This document shows positions 13,137 to 22,834 of a stretch of DNA of 64,000 nucleotides, piece by piece. The translations under genes and the position numbers were made by a program. This stretch comes from Anolis sagrei (taxonomy: Eukaryota > Chordata > Lepidosauria > Squamata > Anolidae). The DNA is taken from positions 85,509,891-85,573,890 of the forward strand of contig NC_090022.1 in NCBI RefSeq assembly GCF_037176765.1, given 5' to 3'. Under the pieces are notes generated by a model. It searched no databases and was not told the DNA's origin. It saw only the letters and a program-made list of their open reading frames with translations. Position 1 is the stretch's first letter; the number at the start of each line of letters is the position of its first letter.

Positions 13137-13503
13137 CAGGGGTCCTCAAACTAAGGCCCGGGGGCCAGATGCAGCCCTCCAAGGTCATTTACCCGGCCCT
13201 TGCTCAGAGTCAACCTAAGTCTATAATGACTCAAAAGCACACAACAACAACAACAATCCTATCTCATCAGCCAAAAGCAGGCCCACACTTCCCATTGAAA
13301 TACTAATACATTTATATTTGTTAAATTGTTCTTCATTTTAATTATTGTATTGTTTTAAGTGGCTTTTGCACTACAAATAAGATATGTGCAGTGTGCATAG
13401 GAATTCATCCATGTTTCTTTTTTCCTTCAAATTATAATCCGGCCCTCTGACAGTTTGAGGGACTGTGACCTGGCCCTCTGTTTAAAACGTTTGAGGACCC
13501 CTG
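13137..13503. mobile_element. hAT transposon (CAGGGGTCCTCAAACT ends), non-autonomous
   Basis: 367 bp. Ends CAGGGGTCCTCAAACT and cgtttgaggacccctg are inverted repeats; flanks 13129-13136 and 13504-13511 are both ttctatta. No coding capacity. Confidence 0.92.
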
Positions 13504-13752
13504 TTCTATTAGAACAGACTCTTTTTCACCGAGTAGAAGCCAGCATATAAAAATTTAAAAACTCCATGTTTTCCACACTTGTTTTTAAATTGAAGCAGAT
13601 CTAGTGATGCTGGTGGAAGGGATTCACATTAGAGTTCAACTATAAATTGGAAGACAGCCTTTGTGGATTTTCTCTTCGCTCTGATGAGGAGCAAGTGAGG
13701 TGGGTGTCCTCTTAAGCATAAGTTGACCATCTGGAAGGAGCCTGACTATCTC

Positions 13753-13753
<1 letters not shown>

Positions 13754-13787
<34 letters not shown>
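13754..13787. repeat. (GT)n microsatellite
   Basis: About 17 uninterrupted GT units. Confidence 0.95.
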
Positions 13788-13788
<1 letters not shown>

Positions 13789-14232
13789 AAACTTAGCCTT
13801 TAGGAAAACAACACAACTGCAAAGAAGTCAGTCTGCATGTGGATAAAATGGTTGTGTACAATTTTATTTAGCAGGCTGTGTGGACCTTGATTTCTCTTGC
13901 AACAGCCACTAACTTCAGCAGGTATTGTTTTTATTACCTGGCCAATGAGAGGTGGGTAAGAAATATTATTATTGTTACTGTTGTCTGAGCAACTGAAATA
14001 AAATAATCATTAAAGGAACAAGGGTCACTGCCTGTTTTCAAACTGACATCACTAGCCTCCAAACATCCTCTTCTACCATCATGATGACACTAAATATGGT
14101 TCTTTGTAGGTCCAGTGTGAGACCATATTCTTATTATTCCACCATAGGATGTCACCACTTTTGAGCCATTGCCACTGTTATGGACACTCTGTGTCTGAAC
14201 TCAACTGTATAAATGACATTAATGTAACATTC
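13788..14232. other. Unassigned flank of the LTR element
   Basis: No gene seen. Its last six bases (14227-14232, acattc) are the left target duplication of the LTR element. Confidence 0.5.
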
Positions 14233-14740
14233 TGAAGGAGTGATGTGAAGGAGTGATGACATTATTATGTCCCTTATGCAAGAGAGACACCATTGTGTCC
14301 CCAGTACAGAGGTGCAGAAATGGCTATGTACCACAGAGGGATTGGCACACCATACCTCCATGTGGACATGGCGGATTTCAGTCCTCTGACACTAATGCTT
14401 CACACCATTTTGGCCAAGTATACAGGACATCATGACATAGGACTAAAGACAGGCCATACTCCCCAGATACATACACTGTTCCTACCCCACTGACCATGTA
14501 TGGACATTACCCTTGAAGACAGGAAGGATGACATCGCCTGTAGCTGACCTCACCTGTAGATTACCTCACCCTTAAGAGTCCAACCAATCGCTTGGCAGTT
14601 ATGTAATCCCCCACTGTTGCTATGCAGACTTTGCTGAAGAGCACCAAAACCTATATAAACTGTGCTTAGACAACAATAAAGGGTCATCATCATTCACCTC
14701 TACACCCTGCCTCCCGCCTGGTCATTATCTCGTTTCAACA
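14233..14740 (+). repeat. 5' LTR
   Basis: Starts tgaaggagtg and ends gtttcaaca. A TATA box (tatataa, 14653-14659) is followed closely by AATAAA (14675-14680). The poly(A) signal therefore lies at or before the expected start of R, implying a short R as in betaretroviruses. Small frames in it recur in the 3' LTR and are not genes. Confidence 0.92.
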
Positions 14741-14742
14741 TC

Positions 14743-14848
14743 TGGTGACCGACGACGTGATAAGATCCAGGCATCCCATGCTTACCGCTGGAATAGCTAC
14801 AAGGTGCGCACCTTCAGTGAGTTTTCTCACTCCCACAAATCGTAAGTT
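14743..14848 (+). promoter_or_regulatory. Primer-binding site and leader of the LTR element
   Basis: Just after the LTR comes tggtgaccgacgacgtga, with the TGG expected opposite a tRNA CCA end; I could not assign the tRNA. A donor-like gtaagt lies at 14841-14846 immediately before the ATG of the Gag-like ORF. Confidence 0.55.
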
Positions 14849-15685
14849 ATGGGATTAAGTATGTCAGTTCCGCAGCTGAGGCATGCACAAGAACTGTACA
14901 GGTTGTTAAGACAGGCAGGGTATTTTGAAGTAAATCAGGGCCAGGTAGAAGATTTACTTAGAGAAATCAGGTATCATTGTTTATGGTATCCAGAACAAGG
15001 TTCATTGATCCCATCGGATTGGGTCAGAATAGGTCAAACCTTTCATGAAAAACCCCAGGGGACAATTCAACAATTATTGCTGTGGAAGCAATGTTGTGAA
15101 ACAATCACTCTCCTGGGAGTGACAGATAATTGCCCACCCGTGGCTCCGGTCACAAATCAACCTCTCCCAACTCAGATCATAAATCCTCTTTTTACCCCGC
15201 TCGAGATGGGATATTCACAGCTAGTCCTCCCATCACAGCTAGCCCTCCCTATCCTGCCTTCATGTGTCTTTGCTTTTGAATCATCCCCCGCCGATCCAAA
15301 TCTCCCCTCCACTTCTCTTCAAAATAAACAGCCAAGTCTTGAAAAATTGTTACAGCCCCAGCCACTGAGAGACATGATTCCTCAGACCATTCAGAATGCT
15401 GGGGGCCGAGAAAACATCACCGCAACCCTTCTTGACATGGCAGGATTCGAGGAAGCTGTATCCTCGACTGAACACATTCAAAACACAACAGCCGTGATTC
15501 CAGACCTAATTTATGGCTCCGGCACATTCATTAAAGCAGCTGGCCGACCAGAGCTTCCAATAATGTCATTTGATCCCATAACATGCACAACTGACATTGA
15601 TCACCAAACAGTCATCAATATCATAATTCACCTCCCGGATTTTGAGTCTGAAAAAATGCATGCTTTTAAAGGGGGAGTTACATAA
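14849..15685 (+). CDS. Gag-matrix-like ORF of the LTR element
   Basis: A 278-residue frame beginning Met-Gly, the N-myristoylation signal typical of retroviral Gag. Residues 1-90 resemble betaretroviral matrix: a helical start (AQELYRLLRQAGYFEV) and the phrase LWYPEQGSLIPSDWVRIGQT, comparable to the WFPEQGTLDLKDWKRIG-type motif of class II elements. Residues 95-278 are Pro/Ser/Thr-rich and not assignable; I see no capsid major homology region or zinc knuckle. It is far shorter than a full Gag. If translated it could at most give a membrane-targeted matrix-like protein. The assignment rests on motif similarity only. Confidence 0.7.
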   Translation: MGLSMSVPQLRHAQELYRLLRQAGYFEVNQGQVEDLLREIRYHCLWYPEQGSLIPSDWVRIGQTFHEKPQGTIQQLLLWKQCCETITLLGVTDNCPPVAPVTNQPLPTQIINPLFTPLEMGYSQLVLPSQLALPILPSCVFAFESSPADPNLPSTSLQNKQPSLEKLLQPQPLRDMIPQTIQNAGGRENITATLLDMAGFEEAVSSTEHIQNTTAVIPDLIYGSGTFIKAAGRPELPIMSFDPITCTTDIDHQTVINIIIHLPDFESEKMHAFKGGVT

Positions 15686-16199
15686 ATAAACAGTGCCTAT
15701 ACTACGTCTGGACAGACCGTCAGGTCACAGATTAATACATCATTGATAAGACAGTTTAACAACCCCTCTCTCCAAAAGACAACATTAAAGCATTTCCATT
15801 CAACAAAACATAAAGCTCCCGTATATACTGTCATTAAATAAACATTTGTTACAAAATGGTTTTCAAAATGAACTTCTGTTCAATCAGAAGTTCTAGAATT
15901 AATACATACACAATATACAGTTAAGGATCAATAAAAAATCCTCATTCTTTTTAAAGAGTGTTTTGATAAAAAAGCTTTCTAAGTTTTATCCTTGATAAAG
16001 ATAGTTCTTTATGTTATACTAACCCGCAACTGAGAGATTGTTTGAGATTGTTTTCATTTGTTATTGCTATTTCATAGCTATAATTTTTGCTCATTGCTAT
16101 TATTGTTTCATAATTATGATTTTGCTACCATTATTTTAAATTGTGATAAAAATGTCTTACATACAAAACAGACTTTCATTTGCTTGATCAAGTGTGATA

Positions 16200-16345
16200 C
16201 ACATACCCATATACAACAATTTAAATACTGATAGAGTTGGTGTTGATTTCATAATCAAGAGTTGTGATTCTTAAAATCTATAATTCACAACTAAAACACA
16301 TTCTAAACTCCACCAACAATAACATTAAACCAGGCTTGACACACA
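16200..16345 (+). repeat. SPIN-like fragment captured in the LTR element
   Basis: Aligns by eye with the interior of the SPIN-like copies at 497-1528 and 55952-56402: atttaaatactg, agagttgtgattcttaaa, tataattcac, attctaaactccacc and ttgacacacaaa correspond in order. Most differences are G in the transposon and A here. Confidence 0.7.
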
Positions 16346-17904
16346 AAGCTTCTTGTCCCTTTCGTTTCAAAGGGTTAATTATATATAAGACTCACATTCA
16401 ATTCATACAATCTTAAATTTTAATCACACCTAAACAATTACATGCTTGGTTTCCATGCCTTTCATCTGATGCTTACAGATAAATCACCTTTATAAAAACA
16501 CACTTCTTACAAAACATTAGTTGACAACACATGCCCTATCAAACACAACACACTACCTATCAACATTTTAAAAATCTGATCTCAGCTTTCACTAGATTTA
16601 AACATTCTGTCATTAAATAAAATCAACACTCACTTCTTACAGACAGACACACACCCCTATTCGTTACCCACATTTAAAAACATTAATAAAACAATACTCA
16701 AAACCAGACATTTATTGCTTTATTCATACATCATATCTACCTTACAAGACACTAAAATCCATGAAACAAAAAATCTCTCCCTCTCTCTCTCTCTGAGAGA
16801 CCGAAAGCAACACACGCTGCCCAAAAAGGGGGGCGTACATTCCACAAGCCATACAAGACACGGCTAGGCTCTGAGATCTGATCAATACACACACACACCA
16901 ACATTGCCTCCCTTCCCCTTTCTGTCTGTTTTAAAATGATTTTTTTGATTCATGATTGTTTATACTTGATTACTCTGTTTTATGCTTTTAATTTGTCTCT
17001 TTTATATGATATTATTAGATGTTTTTAAATATGCTTTCATTCTGCTTTCATGCCTAATACTTAAAAACTACAATTCCCTTCCTTACACACACCGATACCC
17101 ATTCTATACTGTGCTGATCAAAGACCATAATAAATCACTGATTGATTGATTCCTAGCTACCACAATCCTTCCTCTATAACAAAACACAGCCCTATGAGAC
17201 TCTTACCTTTTCATCCTCAAACTACAAAACCTATTATCCATTTCTCATTACACACTCACTAAAGTTTTCCAACAGCTTTACTGTTGATCATTCCCTCACT
17301 CATCCACATATATTTCAACAGATTAAAACCACTTACCCATAATATTGCTCAAAATACATTCCCTAAAGATTTTAATACAACATTTTCTGCCTTGGTCAAA
17401 GACACATTCTCTGGTTACATTTAGTTAACCCCTCACAAAACAAGACACACCAACATGTTCTCAACCACTTTCTTTATACCTTTACATTCATGAGGGTCCC
17501 TCCTACAATAAAAACTACCACCAAACCCTCTTATTACAGCGCTACGCTTACAACGTTCTACTCTTCCTACACATCTTTAACATTCCATACGATGGCCACA
17601 CAAAACAAAATTGCTAAGCGTTCAAATCATACCTCTATAAAACCATCTGCTTCTTCTCACATACAAAGGAAAGGGGAGTCACCCCTTGGCCTCTTTCCTG
17701 CTCGTTTTTGGGTTTCGCTTTCCAAAGGCTTTCCCAATGGCCTTCCTATACGTGTTATTTACCATTAATCATTTGAATTTAATTTTATCTGATTCTTCTC
17801 TCGTTACCAGGATCCAGAAGCATTTCCCTCTCCCTACCCCCTTCTACTCCCTTTGATGCAGGTTGCCAGATCCGGAGTGAGAAGGCCCAGCCCCCCTCAT
17901 CGCC

Positions 17905-17975
17905 TAGAGTCAAGGAGTTAAAAGAGACCTCATGGGCCATCCAGTCCAACCCCCTGCCAAGAACCAAGAGTTCCT
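17905..17975 (-). repeat. CR1 3' end fragment captured in the LTR element
   Basis: Contains agagacctcatgggccat and ccagtccaaccccctgcc, the same tail as the CR1 at 22.8 kb and in the same orientation. About 70 bases survive. Confidence 0.85.
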
Positions 17976-18562
17976 GCTTCAACTATCATAAACCTATGAA
18001 CTTTAACAAACACAACTTGCTTTTTGACAACATTGTTCAAACGCACATTCTCTGTCATTGACTTCTTAAATCAAGCGCTTTGGATTCCTGCTCACTACAT
18101 TTGTCTCTGGAAAGATGACGTGACACCAAGGCCTTCAAAATCCCATTCACCTTCTAGTCTATTCTATATGTTGTTTCAAATCTCACAAATAACTTCAACA
18201 AAATACTTATGCATGTTGTTTTTTAATGACTTAGCTTAACATTTTAAGCAAAACACTGTACCTGCTTGATAATACTTTTATTATCCAATTTGTTTACTCT
18301 ACACAACTATTGATGGCTATATAATAATCTGCTACTGCTACATTTGCCCATTATTATAAGCTTCTTGCTAGCCTCACGCTCTGCTGACCTTTCCCCTCCA
18401 CCTCAAAGTGATATCCTAATACATGACCTGACTTCCTGTCGGCTACAAAAAACAGTTCCCTGTGACAGCTTTACCAGTCACGGCCCCTATAAGCCCCTCC
18501 TAAACATGATGTCCTTTATACGTACAAATTGTTAAAAAAACAAAAAACAAAAAAGGGGGAGA

Positions 18563-19070
18563 TGAAGGAGTGATGTGAAGGAGTGATGACATTATTATGT
18601 CCCTTATGCAAGAGAGACACCATTGTGTCCCCAGTACAGAGGTGCAGAAATGGCTATGTACCACAGAGGGATTGGCACACCATACCTCCATGTGGACATG
18701 GCGGATTTCAGTCCTCTGACACTAATGCTTCACACCATTTTGGCCAAGTATACAGGACATCATGACATAGGACTAAAGACAGGCCATACTCCCCAGATAC
18801 ATACACTGTTCCTACCCCACTGACCATGTATGGACATTACCCTTGAAGACAGGAAGGATGACATCGCCTGTAGCTGACCTCACCTGTAGATTACCTCACC
18901 CTTAAGAGTCCAACCAATCGCTTGGCAGTTATGTAATCCCCCACTGTTGCTATGCAGACTTTGCTGAAGAGCACCAAAACCTATATAAACTGTGCTTAGA
19001 CAACAATAAAGGGTCATCATCATTCACCTCTACACCCTGCCTCCCGCCTGGTCATTATCTCGTTTCAACA
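18563..19070 (+). repeat. 3' LTR
   Basis: The same 508 bases as the 5' LTR with no difference seen. Preceded by an A-rich then G-run purine tract (18543-18562) suited to plus-strand priming, and followed by the duplicated acattc. Confidence 0.92.
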
Positions 19071-19076
19071 ACATTC

Positions 19077-21385
19077 CCAGTGGTGCATATGCATAACAAG
19101 AAAATAATTTATTAAACAGAAGTGTATCTCAAATTACTTGAGACATCTAAATCCTAATTGACTCTAGCACATTTCACTAATACCTTTTCTGTCTCATAGT
19201 CCTAGCTGAATTTAGCTAACTGCCTTAGGTCTAATTGTCTTTCATTGTGACTGTCACACAACACTTGTCTTTTTAACTTACTGCATAATTGGTTCAAAAT
19301 AAGCCAGGAGTGGATCACCTACCATTGCATATGAATGCAACTGGTGCTACTGGGCACGTTCCCACAACATCTGTGAAAAGCTCTCCACTATGAGGTGAAA
19401 ACACAAATATCTTGATAAAGGTGGAGTTCTTTAATGCATTCAATTGTAGTACAAAACCTTCCAAAATTAAGCTAGCTAAGGTTGAAACTGAGGGGCTCTA
19501 TATAGCTGAGCTAGAAAATGAACAAAAGGCTTTACTGAACTTCACTTTTTCTGAAACATTGCTCTTCCCTAGCAATCGTTTTTTAAAAGGTGCATCTAAA
19601 CATTCTCCAGTTGCCTAAGGTGTAAACTTGCCTGTCAAAAACAAATGTATTTCAGTTGTAAACCCCTCAGTCTGAGAGCATTTTATAAAAATGCTGACAG
19701 TCTTTTGCTCTGAATATTCAGTTGCAGCAAGTAATGTTAATGACACAAAATCTCTGCCAATTCCATGTTAGCTTTAGCTCCTAAAAGCTTTATTTACCCC
19801 TTTTAAGCAAAGAGCAAGCCATTTTTGAATTATAAACGGAAAAGATTTCAGACTTTTCCTGGAATTGCGTGTTGGTTTTTGATTATTACTTTTAAGGAAC
19901 TCAAGGAGCAGATTTCCTTTGGTGCATTTTGTAAAGCACATGGAGTGTTTTAGTGTCAAAATGTTGAGAGCATTTTGTTTCATAGGAAAAAATAGTCTGT
20001 GAACAGAAGGGAAGACACAGGAATTAATATGCAGAAAAATAATGTGGGATTGGCCTACAAAAACTCCCTTAAGCAGACTCATGATCCTGGGAGCAGGAAT
20101 GTGAAAGAGGCTATCCGATAGCCCCAATGTTGTGAAACACACATTTGTGGTTAATTTTGTGTTGTGAGGTTTGCCAAGAAAGCAACTAAAGTTCCAGAAA
20201 GAGCTAAAATTCAAATCCAAATTCTTAATAGCTGAAAAGGCATTCCTTCCTCTCTGAATCAAGCTTCAGCTGATGTTTGGTCAGAGCTTTAGACAGAGCT
20301 TCTAATGTTTGCAAGCACAACTGTGCGTGGGTATTTCTGTGGTCCCTATTTGTTTCTTTTATTTGGTGTGACAGGAAAGGATGCAACTACATGGGGACTG
20401 AATAATAAATACATCAGAGGTACCAAGTGAGGCCATAAAATGGGACCTCTGAGAGCAGCCCTCCCCAAGCCCCTGTGGTAGTTTGCTGGGAAAGGGGTAG
20501 GATCTCCTATTCTGCTGCATGGGGCCAGATCCCAGTGTGAAGGAAATGGTCTCCACTGCATTGAGAAAATGCAATTACTCCGCATCCTTCACATAATTTA
20601 ATAGAGGGCCCAGATGTTCTCATATTTCATTTATACTCACAAGTGTGTTTTTGCATTATTTCTTTCCTGTTTTTTATATTTCACTTTTTCTGTTAGGGAG
20701 GAAGAAAAGCTACACAATGGCTTTTTGACTGGTAGTGTTAAAAGTCACTCATTTGGAGGAACTCATATTCTGTCTACTCCCTGGGCTGTTGAGCTATCCT
20801 TTCCTCTCTTTCTCTCCTGTTACTCTTTCCTACTCAGAAACAATTCACTGGCCAGCTTGGGTGAATAGAATCACTCATATATATCACACAAAGAGATTAC
20901 TATAACATTTTAGACACCTTAATTTCTTCACCAATGTCCTCCAAACATAAGCATTCTCCAGTCATTTGTGTGAACACAATCTGGTTAAAAAATGAAGACG
21001 ATTTACAAGTAAGTTCTGCTCCAATAATCCCAATGCGCTTCATTGTCAGTTTCTGCATAAAACTTATGGAAATGATATTTCTTCAGTGCCTGATTTGCGA
21101 GAAACTGCTACTTCTGAAGCAAAGGGACTTCCAGAGCAATCTCCCATGTTCTAATTTTTTTACATCACTATTAGGCATATATAAGAATCAGTGATGTAGT
21201 AGAACCATTGCTTACAAGGTCAGTGAACGTGAGATTTTATGATTATGAGGACAATGGCACCATCTCCCGCATTGCTCAGACTTTCATGTACCCTATAAGG
21301 ACCTCATTCCCTGAGTGCAGGGAAAACAGAGAGAACCGTCTTACTCTGCTCCCTCTCCTTGAGGTCAGTCATCTGGGATGACAAA
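19077..21385. other. Unassigned intergenic DNA
   Basis: No gene recognised. The 162-residue minus-strand frame at 19774-20262 has no motif, no CpG island and no splice context. Confidence 0.45.
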
Positions 21386-21387
21386 AT

Positions 21388-21531
21388 GCATTCTGGGCTC
21401 TGTTTCCATGCACTTAGGAGATGGAGTCTCATTGAGTCCCACCGGAAGTGCCCTTACGTCATGTGATGTCCTTTGTGGCGCTCCCCTGGGACTCCATTTC
21501 CAAAGCACATGGAAACTGAACCCAGAATCCA
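21388..21531. mobile_element. MITE-like element with about 50-bp inverted ends
   Basis: The left arm (gcattctgggctctgtttcc, then gagatggagtctc) and right arm (gggactccatttcc, then ggaaactgaacccagaatcc) are inverted copies around a short GC-richer centre. Family not recognised; no clear target duplication. Confidence 0.6.
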
Positions 21532-21539
21532 AGGAATGA

Positions 21540-22711
21540 CATCAAAGTTTAGCTGAAGTCTTCACTTGGATGGTCTGGGAAGTTGAAAACAATGGAGATG
21601 TACATATGGGTCAAAACCAATCAAGCGTATTTGCCCTCTTTTAAATCTAATGGGGATTGTCCAAACTGCACAATACTTTATAATGGGGGTGTCCCAGTTT
21701 GAGTTAATTTAGCAGGGTCTCCATTCAGTGAACGAGACAGTTAAGCACTGATTGTGCCTTTGAATACTTGACTTCTCCAAGGTGACCAGAGATCTATGCG
21801 CTCACTGCCCCATGTTTCTAGTATGCCTTTTACAATGCAGACAAACTTTTGCAAGAGCATCCCCTTGCCCAATGCATCAAAAGTTTGCAAGACCTGAGCA
21901 GCACAATTGACAATGAGGGCTCCCAGCTGTCATAAATAAAAGTTGACTTGATCACAAATAGCAATAGCAATAACTCCCTAAACCTAATCCAGGATTTAAG
22001 GCATTAAATCACATTAGCTTTCTGGATCTATTAGAATTACAAAAAAATCTGCATCTTGTGATGGGGATCTATATAACTGCTGGTGTTTTTGTATCTTTTT
22101 GCAGTTTTGACCATGACGCTGTTATAGTGAATGCACACACTTTAAGATTTATTACTATAGCATTGCAAAGAATTCCACAAAATCAGATCAGTGACCAGCA
22201 GGGAACAGAACTTTTATCATGAAAACATCCAAATAACTAAATTAAATTAACAACTCTTCCTGCCATGCACATGTTAAAAAGAAAGCTTAGAAGCTGGAAA
22301 ATAAATTTTTGCATTGGGAATTTCCAAAACTACATCCAATTTATTCTGCAAATACAAATTCAATGCCAGTTAACGCCTGCTGCTACATCTGGATAAATGC
22401 TTCTGAAACTTTCTAAGAACCTGTATAATTGCTACAGTCAGGTGTTGGAAATGGCACAAGGCTTTATGTTTCCAATGCATGCATGTGCATACTCACTCTG
22501 ACACATAACAGTTTTTTGCCCTTCTTCTCTGTAGGTATAGTGTAGTTGGGAAGATAGTGCAGACCATAAATTTACATAATTCCAATTTTTTTCCTGCCCT
22601 TAAGAAAATTGTCCTCCACTACATAAAATGAGCGAGCAATAGTGCTAAATTAAATCTTTTGTGGATATTTTTTAAAAATCCAGACAACCGAGAAAATGTA
22701 TTGCTCAATGT
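21540..22711. other. Unassigned intergenic DNA
   Basis: No gene or definite repeat recognised. Confidence 0.45.
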
Positions 22712-22834
22712 ATGTTGTTGTTGTTCATTCGTTCAGTCCTTTCCAACTCTTCGTGACCTCATGGACCAGGCCACGTCAGAGCCCCCTGAGGGCCATCACC
22801 ACCCCCAGTTCCTTCAAGGTCAAGCCAGTCACTT
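22712..22834 (-). mobile_element. BovB (RTE) LINE, 3' part
   Basis: Reads ttgttgttgttcattcgttc then cttcgtgacctcatggacc, the reverse complement of the squamate BovB 3' end. It continues beyond the inserted CR1 at 25329-25412, so the two pieces are one interrupted element. Confidence 0.85.

Larger units (their letters stand above)
15690..18542 (+). other. G-poor non-coding interior of the LTR element
   Basis: About 2.85 kb of A/T/C-rich DNA with markedly few G on the + strand and no frame over about 92 codons. It contains two recognisable host-transposon pieces (16200-16345 and 17905-17975). A LINE-tail-like gattgattgattcc occurs near 17140. No pol or env resemblance was seen. Confidence 0.7.
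14233..19070 (+). mobile_element. Young non-autonomous class II ERV-like LTR element
   Basis: A 4838-bp unit bounded by two 508-bp LTRs (14233-14740, 18563-19070) that read the same line by line, each TG...CA. The flanks acattc at 14227-14232 and 19071-19076 form a 6-bp target duplication, the size used by betaretrovirus-like (class II) elements. A TGG-starting tract just after the 5' LTR (from 14743) suits a primer-binding site, and a purine tract precedes the 3' LTR (18543-18562). The only recognisable protein is a short Gag-matrix-like ORF. No protease, polymerase or envelope is seen in the 3.8-kb interior, so it looks structurally whole but dependent on another element's enzymes. Identical LTRs imply a very recent insertion. 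Confidence 0.9.

Noticed and set aside
14253-14493. Two 60-66 codon frames repeated at 18583-18823
   Set aside because: They recur only because both lie in the identical LTRs; no protein motif.
19774-20262. 162-codon minus-strand frame
   Set aside because: No domain, no repeat of the pattern elsewhere and no sign of coding bias; length is possible by chance in 64 kb.
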